NCBI RefSeq assembly: GCF_002150685.1
Contig: NZ_MSSW01000009.1
Coordinates: forward strand, 62,001-126,000
DNA: 64,000 nucleotides
Origin: Algoriphagus antarcticus
GTDB lineage: Bacteria > Bacteroidota > Bacteroidia > Cytophagales > Cyclobacteriaceae
Reading direction: 5' to 3'
Shown here: positions 24,777-33,933 of the stretch, in pieces
Layout: each line of letters begins with the position of its first letter
How positions within the stretch are numbered: the stretch's first letter is position 1
The notes under the pieces: model-generated
Databases searched by the model: none
Seen by the model: only the letters and a program-made list of their open reading frames with translations
What the model was told of the DNA's origin: nothing
Translations under genes and position numbers: made by a program

Positions 24777-27512
24777 TTACATCAATACCAACAATGAGCT
24801 AGTTTGCTTTTCTTCTATGCCATATAATGGGTTTCGAAGCATAAGCACGATTACATACCCCCCAGAAGGAACATAGCTTCCATTAAATTTACCATCCCAT
24901 TTTAAGATCGGAGTTTCCACGGGAATATCATCCGAATAAGAATGGTAAATAAGCTCTCCTTGTCGGTTCAAAACAAACAGCTCGGCCTCGGTAATACCCT
25001 CACTCATCAGAACCCTGAAGTCCTTCTCTGGATTTCCTAAAACCATAGCATTTGGATAGACTAATTGGTAATTGCAGACAACATAGGTTCTGAAGCTATC
25101 TTCTAATTCACATCCATCTTCTGTGGTTACTACTAATTGATAGTCGCCAATCTTATCTGGTTTAAAAAGTCGTTGTGTAGATACTAACTGATCTGCAAAA
25201 TACCATGCATATTTCGCAAACTCTCCGGGATCTATAGGGCTGATCGTATTTTTTCTGGAACAAACAGGATAAGTATCCTCCAAATCTCGAACGGTGTATT
25301 GTGGGCTGACTTCTACAAATGTAAAATTCCTTCCGATTTCACAACCAAGCTTGTTATAGGCCACAACTTCATAAGTTCCACTGGTGTTAATTTGGATATC
25401 AAAATGATCATCAAAGGCTACCTTTTCCTGACGGTTATTAGACTCATCGTAAAAAATCCATTCCGTTTGTACTACCTCGTCCAGATTAGTAGATAAGGAT
25501 ATAATTACAGCTTCAGGGTCAGAGCAGGTTTTGCCCAAGTCCAAATCCATTGGCACAGTTGTGATTGGGGTCACTACCTCAAATCCAACAGGTTCTACAG
25601 GGCAGAAACCACTACCAATTGGTGAAATCACTAGCGAAAAGTGACCAATGGAGGGTGGATAGAATTCTCGGCTTCTGCCTACAATGACCCCATTTGAATC
25701 CAACCACCTTAAATTCACTTTATCAATACTAATACCTTCTAATTCTGCACGATATCTTATTGGATCGAAGCATTTCTCTTCAAGTAAAACAGGAGTATAG
25801 CTGAAAGGTGACAACAACGTTGTCTCAAAGTTTAATTTCTTAGCACATAGACTTGAATTTGCATCTATTGGCTCTGCCAATAGAGAATAATTTCCTTTTT
25901 CAGTGAGGGTAAAACCTTCTCCCGTTTTTGAAGATTCGACCTTTCCTGAAGGAGCAGTTAACGTGAAAAGCAATTGATCTGCTGTCTCAGGAATAAGCAA
26001 GAAGGACTCGCATATAATAATATTCGATGGAATGCTTACATTTATTTGAGGTTGATCAAGAATAGTAATTGACTCTGTTGGATAGGTACAACCATCTATT
26101 ATTATTTCAATAAGGTAATTGCCCGAATTTAATTCAACCTCAAATTTTCCATTAACTGGAATCGCACCTGATTTCACTGTTCCGCGATTTGAAGAGAGTA
26201 TATTGTATTTTCCATTAGCAATCGATTCCCCAAATTCCAAACTGACTTTTCCTGGAATAACTCCATTAACAACACACGTTTCATTTACTTGACTGATAGT
26301 CAGATTTAGTTTATCCGCAGCAGATTGGTCAGATAAATTTTCGGACTTCATTTCAACAAGTTGGCTGGTGTTACAGCCACTTCCTTCAATATTCACAAGG
26401 TACACTTTGGCTTTGAGATCTTTAAAGGTTATAATCTGCCCTTTAGAAATGTTCTTTTGATAAAAATTAAGTTCAGGAATAGATATGGATGTTAAATTCG
26501 AATTTGCTTTCACTTGAAAACTTCCATCGTCAATAAAGCATGCATCTGGGTGTTTAAGAATTTGAATTTCAAATTGAGGCGCTGGAACTATTTCAAATTC
26601 AGTTTTTCTTAGTGACGGACAATCGGGAAAATCAATGCTTGGAACGCTAAAGCTTACTTCGTAAAATCCATGTCCATCTAGTTCCATTGTAGATAGATCA
26701 ATACCATATGCATTCCCCAAACTAACGTTTTCTCCACTCGGCATTTTTCTGATATACCATTCTCCAGATAAAGGGGTGTCAGTCGATATTTTTATACTGC
26801 CACCATCACATATTTTTGATGCTGACTTAGTAATTTGAAAATCTAGTGCAGGCCCAACAAAAGTAGATCCGTTAATGGTACAAGTTTGACTACCACCAGG
26901 ATTTTTCAGATACATTTCAACTAAATAAAAACCCGCTATAGAAGCAGTAATGTTGTTGCCAGTTCCTAAAGCATTACCATTTACGTCCTTCCAAGTGATG
27001 GTATAGTTTCCAATATTTGGAGTGCTGGGATCTAATGCAGTGAGGACTACTGGATTTTCGCCACAAAGTAAGTAATCCGGAAGAAGTGCTAGTTTTGGAC
27101 CTCTTTGAACTTTGACATTCATGAGATCTTGGTAAAAATTAGACTCTGTCCCACGTCTTATTTTTAGGAAAACAGTATATTCTCCAATTTCAGTGAATAA
27201 GACCTTTATGGTCTCAAATTGCTCACCACCACTTCTGTTATATATTTCTTCGCCTTTTGAATTGGTTATTTTCCATTCATAAACGTCTTCGGGATTTCCC
27301 CCTGCACTATAAATACCGATTGTATTACCCAATACCATACATATTTCAGAGTCTCCAATTAACCTCGGGGAAGAAGCATTGGAAGAAGCGAGATGTGTTT
27401 TGTTTTTTTGAAACTGCCGGGATGACGATTTGACTGGTGAAATAATCCCAATCAATATGTACAGAAATAGAATAACAATCTTCCCGACGGCAAACTGGTG
27501 TTTTCGTTTCAC
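24777..27512 (-). CDS. large secreted protein with Ig/PKD-like repeats and T9SS type-B (CHU_C-like) C-terminus
   Basis: 911 residues beginning at a GTG; the signal peptide (IVILFLYILIGIISPVKS) supports this start. The body is repeated Ig/PKD-like beta domains, each with short Cys-containing segments (CMVLGNTIGIYSAGG, LLCGENPVVLTALDP, CSRKNTISPIDPGEF). The last ~90 residues, VYPNAMVLGNPEKDFRVL, FVLNRQGELIYHS, WDGKFNGSYVPSGGYVIVLML, ending SSLLVLM, match the gliding-motility-associated C-terminal domain used as a type IX secretion signal. Likely surface-anchored or secreted adhesin-like protein; single gene. Confidence 0.85.
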   Translation of the reverse strand: MKRKHQFAVGKIVILFLYILIGIISPVKSSSRQFQKNKTHLASSNASSPRLIGDSEICMVLGNTIGIYSAGGNPEDVYEWKITNSKGEEIYNRSGGEQFETIKVLFTEIGEYTVFLKIRRGTESNFYQDLMNVKVQRGPKLALLPDYLLCGENPVVLTALDPSTPNIGNYTITWKDVNGNALGTGNNITASIAGFYLVEMYLKNPGGSQTCTINGSTFVGPALDFQITKSASKICDGGSIKISTDTPLSGEWYIRKMPSGENVSLGNAYGIDLSTMELDGHGFYEVSFSVPSIDFPDCPSLRKTEFEIVPAPQFEIQILKHPDACFIDDGSFQVKANSNLTSISIPELNFYQKNISKGQIITFKDLKAKVYLVNIEGSGCNTSQLVEMKSENLSDQSAADKLNLTISQVNETCVVNGVIPGKVSLEFGESIANGKYNILSSNRGTVKSGAIPVNGKFEVELNSGNYLIEIIIDGCTYPTESITILDQPQINVSIPSNIIICESFLLIPETADQLLFTLTAPSGKVESSKTGEGFTLTEKGNYSLLAEPIDANSSLCAKKLNFETTLLSPFSYTPVLLEEKCFDPIRYRAELEGISIDKVNLRWLDSNGVIVGRSREFYPPSIGHFSLVISPIGSGFCPVEPVGFEVVTPITTVPMDLDLGKTCSDPEAVIISLSTNLDEVVQTEWIFYDESNNRQEKVAFDDHFDIQINTSGTYEVVAYNKLGCEIGRNFTFVEVSPQYTVRDLEDTYPVCSRKNTISPIDPGEFAKYAWYFADQLVSTQRLFKPDKIGDYQLVVTTEDGCELEDSFRTYVVCNYQLVYPNAMVLGNPEKDFRVLMSEGITEAELFVLNRQGELIYHSYSDDIPVETPILKWDGKFNGSYVPSGGYVIVLMLRNPLYGIEEKQTSSLLVLM

Positions 27513-28141
27513 GTAAATTATTTGCTAGTACAATGCTAAAATAATACAGCTTTACCAATGCATTGATATTTAGAAATACACACCAAAATCAGTGATGTAT
27601 ACACCAAAAAAATGTCGGTATTTCTATTTTTTTTTAGTCAAAATTTATTCCTGATAAAATTGACCCCGGTTTTATGTCTGTAATATGTGGTTCAAAATTG
27701 AGATGGGCAGAACCATTACATAGCTTTTAGTTGACGCTAAACTCCCATTCAAAAGGGAATTAGATTTACTGAGAATTAACGTGAATAGGGTTTTGTCGAC
27801 AAGAATTAGTTGTAGACTGTACAGGTAAAAATAAAGATTCAGAAAAGGTTTTTCGGGAATAAGTAATTAGTGCTAAGGACAACTTAGGTTGTTGATGGGA
27901 AAATTTTAGATCAACAGTGATATTCCTGGAGCTTTAGAAAAAACATGGCAAAGATCGGACGTCCGGCCTTGGATCTCAGCGGACAGCGGACAGGAAACCA
28001 ACCTAGGAAAAAGGTCTTTTACTAGCGGGTGAAAGAATGGTTCTTTCCAAGAACTTTCCGGAATTTTAGTGTTGGTTACTTTAATCCTCTTTTTTTCAAG
28101 GACTTAATGGTATGAAAATAGTGAAACTTAAATTCTTTTCC
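27513..28141. other. long intergenic region
   Basis: About 630 bp, AT-rich near the T9SS cargo gene and otherwise without a supported gene, RNA or palindrome. ACACCAAAA occurs twice around 27580-27610. Confidence 0.45.
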
Positions 28142-29521
28142 TTACACCTCCATTAGCTTCCATCTGCCCTTTCTGAAGAAATAAAGAGAAACTAAGGAAT
28201 GAAAACTATGGCTAAATGCGATGGAGATAAATATACCCAAATGCGCCATTCCCAGCGGAAAAGCGAGTACATAAGCTAGCGGAATTTCGATAAACCAAAG
28301 CACACCAATATTGATCCAAGCTGGAGTTTTGGTGTCTCCAGCACCATTAAATGCCTGCGTCAGCACCATTCCGACGGCAAAGAAAACGTAACCTAAGGCG
28401 ACTACCCATAGTCCCTGAGCAGCCACAGACTGAACTTCTGAAATATCAGTGAAGATACCTGCCAGTTGTTGATTGAAAAGAAGGTAGATTCCAGTAACCG
28501 AAGCCATGAAAATCACGGTATATCTTGTAGTCATCCAAACTGCTTTTTCGGCACGATCTGGTTGCTTGGCTCCCAAATTCTGACCTACCAAAGTAGATGC
28601 TGCTCCAGACAAACCCCAGGCAGGTAACAAAGTGAAAATCAATATTCTAAATGCAATAGTAAATCCAGCCAGCGAGGCAGATCCAAATTCAGCATTCATT
28701 CGTGTGAGCGCAATCCAAGCTACCGAATCAATCAAAAATTGCCCCATTCCACCAACAGCTATTTCCATGATTTTCTTGATGATTTCCCAAGAAATGACAA
28801 TGTTTTCTTTTAGAATTTTGAGCTTGTGCTTTCCATTAAAAAGATGATACAATTGGTAAACTACACCTATTGCTCTACCAAAAGTAGTGGCAATCGCAGC
28901 ACCTTCTAATCCATATCCTGGCCAGTTTCCGATTCCGAAAATCAGGATCGGATCCAAAATCATATTCAACCCATTAGCTATCCAGAGGGAACGCATTGCA
29001 TGATGTGCTTGTCCAGCACCTCGAAAAGCTCCATTTAACAGAAATAAGAGCATTATCGCGGTATTTCCCGCAAAAATAATTCGAGTGTAACTAACTCCAG
29101 TTTCTATTACTTTCGCCTCAGCGCCCATCAACCCTAAAATATCCGGTGCGAATATCCATCCTATTATTCCAAGTATAATTGAGATCGCTCCCCCAACTAT
29201 AAGTAATTGAAAAGCTGCGGCTCCAGCTTCTTCATATTCTTTCTCACCAAATCTTCTTGAAATTAAAGCCGTGGCAGCCATGCTGATTCCAAATCCCATG
29301 GCATAGACAAGCACTACCACAGATTCTGTCAAGCCAACCGTCGCAATGGCATGCTCACCGAGTTTGGCTACGAAAAAAATATCCACCACAGCAAAAGCAG
29401 ATTCCATCATCATCTCTAAGATCATGGGAATAGCAAGTACGAAAATGGCGGTTTTCAGGGGGAGACTGGTAAAATCCTGCTCTTTGCCCCGCAGGGAGTC
29501 TTTGATTAATTGCCAAGTCAT
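28142..29521 (-). CDS. MATE family efflux transporter
   Basis: 459 residues with ~12 transmembrane helices in two homologous halves. Typical MATE segments: AIPMILEMMMESAFAVVDIFFV (TM1), GAFRGAGQAHHAM at the middle of the first half, and VLTQAFNGAGDTKTP in the second half. Exports organic cations or drugs using Na+ or H+. A second, distinct MATE gene lies ~1.2 kb downstream on the same strand with a sugar-phosphate deaminase gene between; the two proteins are similar only at family level, so this is not a recent duplication. Confidence 0.93.
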   Translation of the reverse strand: MTWQLIKDSLRGKEQDFTSLPLKTAIFVLAIPMILEMMMESAFAVVDIFFVAKLGEHAIATVGLTESVVVLVYAMGFGISMAATALISRRFGEKEYEEAGAAAFQLLIVGGAISIILGIIGWIFAPDILGLMGAEAKVIETGVSYTRIIFAGNTAIMLLFLLNGAFRGAGQAHHAMRSLWIANGLNMILDPILIFGIGNWPGYGLEGAAIATTFGRAIGVVYQLYHLFNGKHKLKILKENIVISWEIIKKIMEIAVGGMGQFLIDSVAWIALTRMNAEFGSASLAGFTIAFRILIFTLLPAWGLSGAASTLVGQNLGAKQPDRAEKAVWMTTRYTVIFMASVTGIYLLFNQQLAGIFTDISEVQSVAAQGLWVVALGYVFFAVGMVLTQAFNGAGDTKTPAWINIGVLWFIEIPLAYVLAFPLGMAHLGIFISIAFSHSFHSLVSLYFFRKGRWKLMEV

Positions 29522-29664
29522 TGATGGTTGGAAAAATTGAAAGGTCGAAAGAAAGGAAAATTTCTGATGATCGAAAAACCAACTGAGTTACTAAAGGGTT
29601 ACCAAACACTCATCAGACACTTTTTGTCGATTTTCGCCCTATGACTCCAACCTCCAAACTTCTC

Positions 29665-30378
29665 TCAACCCATTGATTTCTTATCCACAATCACATGTAC
29701 ATTAGGATGAAGCCATAAAATTGAAGCCGGCAAATCTGTCCTAATTTTACCTTTCAAAAGCAAATCCATAGCTGACTTTTTGCCTTTTCCCGTGATAAAG
29801 AGAATGACCATTTTCGAGTCCATAATATTCCCAACACCCAGGGTCATTCCTTGGGTCAGCTGAACACCAACTTTTTCTATCATGCCGCTAGCTAAAGTCA
29901 CTGGATGCAGTTTGGCTACGTGGCAATATGGTTGAAGAAAATCTGCGGGTTCGTTCAAAGCAATATGTCCATTGATTCCAATACCCAGAATGCAAATGTC
30001 TATTCCATCGGATTCGTCCAGTTCCTTCTGGATTCGCTTGCATTCAGAAATTGGGTCGTCTGCTTCAACTTCAAATGAAATGTATCGATCATCTTCGATT
30101 TCCAGCTTTTTGAGCAGCTTTTCCTGAATGTCATATTCGGATGTAAAAGTTGACTCATCGTCCAGCCCAACCCATTCATCCAGCTTAATCACTTGCATCC
30201 AGTCAAAAAAACCATGGGAATTTTGATGCTTTCTTGCCATCAACTCATACAATCCAGCAGGAGAATTCCCACTCGCTGCACAAAAAAGCAAGTCGGGCGT
30301 GATCTCAATTTCACGGAGAACCAGCTCAGTACCGAGCTGCGACATTTCCTGGTAATCTTTGCAATAGTGTATTTTCAT
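29665..30378 (-). CDS. galactosamine/glucosamine-6-phosphate deaminase-isomerase (AgaI/NagB family)
   Basis: 237 residues. NagB-family motifs: DLLFCAASGNSPAGLYELM (phosphate-binding), VIKLDEWVGL, and GIDICILGIGINGHIALNEP (catalytic). The details GIxLCxLGxGxNGHxxLNEP, SLQP.CH and C-terminal PASILWLH resemble E. coli AgaI more than NagB, so galactosamine-6-phosphate is the likelier substrate; release of ammonia and a ketose-phosphate is expected. It is not flanked by aga or nag genes. Cytosolic. Confidence 0.82.
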   Translation of the reverse strand: MKIHYCKDYQEMSQLGTELVLREIEITPDLLFCAASGNSPAGLYELMARKHQNSHGFFDWMQVIKLDEWVGLDDESTFTSEYDIQEKLLKKLEIEDDRYISFEVEADDPISECKRIQKELDESDGIDICILGIGINGHIALNEPADFLQPYCHVAKLHPVTLASGMIEKVGVQLTQGMTLGVGNIMDSKMVILFITGKGKKSAMDLLLKGKIRTDLPASILWLHPNVHVIVDKKSMG

Positions 30379-30483
30379 ATAGTTAAATACGGTTTATTTT
30401 TTAATTTTCTTTGTATCCGCTTTTCTACAAGTATTGAGGAAAAAGCAGCTTAATATATGGTAAACATTAGCATTGCCGGTACT

Positions 30484-30527
30484 TCTCCCGATCGCTATCG
30501 CATCGGCCTGCCCCGCTGTGGCGGGTC
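30484..30527. repeat. TCCCGAT-type short palindromic element
   Basis: TCCCGATCGCTATCGCATCGG followed by CCTGCCCCGCTGTGGCGGG, which holds a CCCGC/GCGGG hairpin. It resembles elements at 53049-53074 and 54346-54369 in the RHS region. Confidence 0.5.
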
Positions 30528-30541
30528 ACATCCTTTTAATC

Positions 30542-30581
30542 AAGGTTACCGGTAGCATTGAGGATACCAATATTAAATTTT
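30542..30581. repeat. 40-bp direct repeat, copy 1
   Basis: Starts AAGGTTACCGG and ends CCAATATTAAATTTT; 37 of 40 bases match copy 2 at 30701-30740. Confidence 0.85.
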
Positions 30582-30700
30582 TTGTTTATCCGCTACTTTG
30601 CCAGTAGGCAGAAGAGGCAAGAATATAATTGGTGCATAATTGATAATTGGGCGTTTCGGTCTCCCGTCTTCGGTCTTCGGTCCCAATAAGCGAAGAAAAT

Positions 30701-30740
30701 AAGGTTACCGGCAACATTGAGGATGCCAATATTAAATTTT
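30701..30740. repeat. 40-bp direct repeat, copy 2
   Basis: Second copy, 159 bp after the first, differing at three positions. Its end overlaps the stop codon of the downstream MATE gene, so the unit probably arose by local duplication of the 3' end of that gene and its flank. Confidence 0.85.
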
Positions 30741-32127
30741 ATCCCAATCCTGATTGTAACCACTCATTTCTATTTCTAAAGGTTCGGATTTTCCAGTAAC
30801 CAGTTTTGTAATAATAAAATGCAACCAAAGCAGCAATCAAATTGGAAATTGGAAACGCCCACCAAATACCCTCAAAGCCAAGTTCAGTTTTATTTGAAAG
30901 TATGAAAGCAACCGGAAAGCGAACTACCCATAGACTAAAGATAGAGATCAACATAGAAGCCTGAGTAAAGCGAGTGCCATTAAAAACCCCATTGAGCACT
31001 TGCTGCACTCCCAAAAGACCAAAGCTTAAACTCATAATTCGTATGAACTTTGCACCATCTTTGATGACTTGGGGGTCATTTGGCACAAAGAAAGCTGTCA
31101 GGTTTTCTGCAAATAGAAACAATATTAATCCTATTCCAGTAAGCCCAAAAAAAGCAATCTTGGTACTCAAGTCACCTATTTTTTCCGCTCGTTTGATTTG
31201 GCCTGCACCTATGCTTTGGCCTACCAGGGTGGTCGTAGCAATGCCCATACCGAGCGATGGGACTATCACTAAGCTCAGAATCCTTGCTCCTATTCCATAG
31301 GCAGCCACTACCTCACTTCCATAGCTAGTAACTAGCATCACCATCAATGTCATTGCGGCTGCTCTTGAGGATTGTTCCAAACTAGCCGGAATTCCCAATT
31401 CAAACATTCTCTTCACCCAGCGAAGCTCAAGTTTCATGCAGCTCAACTTTATTTTAATCCCCTGCTTTCCTCTGAAAAGTATATAGAGACCAGCTGCTGC
31501 TGATAGACCCTGCGTGATGATGCTTGCTATGGCAGCACCAGCCACTCCATATCCTTCAATACTTCCGTATCCGAAAATAAATAAAGGATCCAGCACTAAG
31601 TTCAAAAGTACAGTGCCCAAAACTATATACATCGGCAATAGCACATTACCAATTCCCCTCATTAGGGATTGGAAAACAAAAAACATAAAGAGAAATACAA
31701 ACCCAAAGGAAGAGACTTGAAAATAGGTGACCGAGTCATTTAAAATCTCAGGCCCTGCCCCGACCAAGGTCATTAAAGGTGATGCAACTACATAACCCAG
31801 AAAAGCCAGAAGAATTGAAATCAAAAAGACGATAACGACAGTTTGCGAAGCTGTGAAATCAATCATTTTTCTATCATTAGCACCTTTGTACTGGGACACA
31901 ATCACAGTTCCAGCGAGAGTCAATCCAGCACCTAGCGAGAGTACCAAAAACAAAATAGGAAAGCTTATGCTTACAGCAGCTACTGCATTAGCACCCAATC
32001 GTCCAAGCCAAAAAGTATCAATCAACTGATAAGCAGTCTGGAGGATATTGGCCATAATTATCGGCCAAGCTATGGTGAAGAGACTTCGGACTAAACTCCC
32101 CTCTGCTACTTGATATTTCTTACTCAT
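30739..32127 (-). CDS. MATE family efflux transporter (second)
   Basis: 462 residues with ~12 helices. Characteristic segments are IAWPIIMANILQTAYQLIDTFW (TM1, common in this MATE branch), SLMRGIGNVLLPM, and QVLNGVFNGTRFTQASM in the second half. Drug/Na+ or drug/H+ antiport is expected; the substrate is unknown. The last bases overlap a 40-bp direct repeat. No regulator gene is adjacent. Confidence 0.93.
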   Translation of the reverse strand: MSKKYQVAEGSLVRSLFTIAWPIIMANILQTAYQLIDTFWLGRLGANAVAAVSISFPILFLVLSLGAGLTLAGTVIVSQYKGANDRKMIDFTASQTVVIVFLISILLAFLGYVVASPLMTLVGAGPEILNDSVTYFQVSSFGFVFLFMFFVFQSLMRGIGNVLLPMYIVLGTVLLNLVLDPLFIFGYGSIEGYGVAGAAIASIITQGLSAAAGLYILFRGKQGIKIKLSCMKLELRWVKRMFELGIPASLEQSSRAAAMTLMVMLVTSYGSEVVAAYGIGARILSLVIVPSLGMGIATTTLVGQSIGAGQIKRAEKIGDLSTKIAFFGLTGIGLILFLFAENLTAFFVPNDPQVIKDGAKFIRIMSLSFGLLGVQQVLNGVFNGTRFTQASMLISIFSLWVVRFPVAFILSNKTELGFEGIWWAFPISNLIAALVAFYYYKTGYWKIRTFRNRNEWLQSGLG

Positions 32128-32229
32128 TCATCATTCTTTTGAGATGGATTAACCAGTCACTCCAAGATGCCAGTAAAATTTGAAAATCAGAAGAAGAGGG
32201 CGATCTATTACACCAAATAAATTAGATTC

Positions 32230-33705
32230 TTAGATCTTTTTAGTGTACACATTTCCAAATCTATCCTTGGCTTCCACTACCAGATTATCTTTTGACTCTG
32301 GGTTAAAAAAGAACATGTGATCATTCAATTGAGGCTCTACCCATTCTCTTCGCTTAGGAAGCTGCGGCCCAAGATGCAATTCAACACTTAACGGATCAAT
32401 AGCTACAATCTTCTCTGGAACGCCTTTCTTTATGCCATTTTCAAACCAAGAAATTTCCCAAGAAGGATCATAGTTCCAGCAATTAAGGCTCATCTGATCA
32501 GGGAAATCTTTATGATATCCTTTGTCATAAACTCGAAATTGCTCACTGATATCCAGTCCGGTTCCCTTGTATCGCCATTTCAATTCCGAGCCTTTTGCCT
32601 CATAAAGAGCATAGCCATTTGGCGTACCGTCATAGCAAATTGGCCCTGACCACCAGGCTCCACAAACTGTCCCATGACAATGTTCAAATATATGCCCGTT
32701 AATCATATTGTCATTGAAATGCGTGTGTCCTGAAAGCAAATGTGCATTGTATCCCTCCAAAATCTTATACAAATGTTCCCTATTACTCACTGTACCTCCA
32801 ATCGTATCACGATCTGGATATCTGGTCACAGCGCCTGTGTAGCTAGGAATATGTAGCGCAATTACAACCGTTTTACCCTTTTCAACATGAGCCAAATCCT
32901 GTTCCAACCACGCCAATTGCTCTTCATCAATATACCCTATGTATTTGCTCCCAATGTAAAAAACATCGTCCAATACCACGTAATGCACTTCCCCTCTATT
33001 CCAGGAATAATAAGTTGGGCCAAAGTGGCTCTTAAAAGTACTGCTGCTCAACTCATCTGATCTGACTCCCAAATCCATATCGTGATTGCCGATCACTTGG
33101 AAAAAAGGCGTATCATATAGCTGCACACTCTGGTTATATTCCTTGAATAATTCCAGATGATCGAAAACCAAATCCCCGCAGCCTATCCCAAAGAGATTTG
33201 GATCATTTAGTGATTTGATGGTTTGCTGCACATCTGGCGCAGCTACAGTCAAGAGTTGATTGGCTTCGTACTCATTCTGAATCTGTGTATCGGATAATAA
33301 AAGGAAATGATGGTTTTCATCATTGGAGAAACTCCTTTTCAACGTAAAGCTGACATTTTGCTCACTTTTGGTTTTATCTATTTTTTGAAAAAAATCCGCC
33401 GAACCATTGGTTAGCTTTTTTATCTCAAAACCTGCTGGTATTGAAATAAAAACAAAGTCCCTATCAGAAGCTGAGTACAAGTCAAATTCACCAGAAGAAT
33501 TGGTCAAAACAACTGAACGTCCATCCGAAACAGGAACTCGATGAATACCTTTCCCATCGTTCAGCACCCTTCCTCTAATTCGTATAGATTTGAAAACCGT
33601 GGTTAGTTGTGTATTCTGAGGGTTTGCTAACAGTATTTCCTGAAGCCCAAAATATCCTACCGAAGTAAGGCCCAGTGTTTTGATAAAATCTCTTCTTTTA
33701 AACAT
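32230..33705 (-). CDS. calcineurin-like metallophosphoesterase, Tat-exported
   Basis: 491 residues. The N-terminus MFKRRDFIKTLGLTSVGYFG carries a twin-arginine motif (KRRDFIK), so export is probably through Tat. Residues ~40-110 are a beta-rich domain (the MetallophosN type), then the phosphoesterase core: LLSDTQIQ (D-x-Q variant of DxH), GCGDLVFDH, VIGNHDMD (GNHD), VIALHIPSY and LLSGHTHFND (GHTH). A C-terminal beta domain (~380-491) is the MetallophosC type. Substrate unknown. Confidence 0.9.
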   Translation of the reverse strand: MFKRRDFIKTLGLTSVGYFGLQEILLANPQNTQLTTVFKSIRIRGRVLNDGKGIHRVPVSDGRSVVLTNSSGEFDLYSASDRDFVFISIPAGFEIKKLTNGSADFFQKIDKTKSEQNVSFTLKRSFSNDENHHFLLLSDTQIQNEYEANQLLTVAAPDVQQTIKSLNDPNLFGIGCGDLVFDHLELFKEYNQSVQLYDTPFFQVIGNHDMDLGVRSDELSSSTFKSHFGPTYYSWNRGEVHYVVLDDVFYIGSKYIGYIDEEQLAWLEQDLAHVEKGKTVVIALHIPSYTGAVTRYPDRDTIGGTVSNREHLYKILEGYNAHLLSGHTHFNDNMINGHIFEHCHGTVCGAWWSGPICYDGTPNGYALYEAKGSELKWRYKGTGLDISEQFRVYDKGYHKDFPDQMSLNCWNYDPSWEISWFENGIKKGVPEKIVAIDPLSVELHLGPQLPKRREWVEPQLNDHMFFFNPESKDNLVVEAKDRFGNVYTKKI

Positions 33706-33933
33706 AGTTAGTTCTTCTGAGTGGTTGGGGTATGTTTTTGCATGGTTTCTTAAAAATGCGAATTGAATCCAGTTTTTAATTGCTCGTTTATCAAACTTCT
33801 CAATTTAGTAATCTACAATTGATTTAGAATTTATAATTTCAAATCGGATTCACATTGCTTTTTATCCTAATAATCAGGAAATTAACCTAAAGTTTTACTT
33901 ACTATAATTTCTGTTTTTTTAAACTTCTAAGCT

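Larger units (their letters stand above)
30379..30738. other. intergenic region rich in small repeats
   Basis: No gene. It holds a TCCCGAT-type palindrome, two 40-bp direct repeats and a short CGGTCTT tandem (around 30669-30681). Confidence 0.5.

Noticed and set aside
28142..32127. Recent tandem duplication of MATE genes
   Set aside because: The two proteins share only family-level motifs and have different N- and C-termini.
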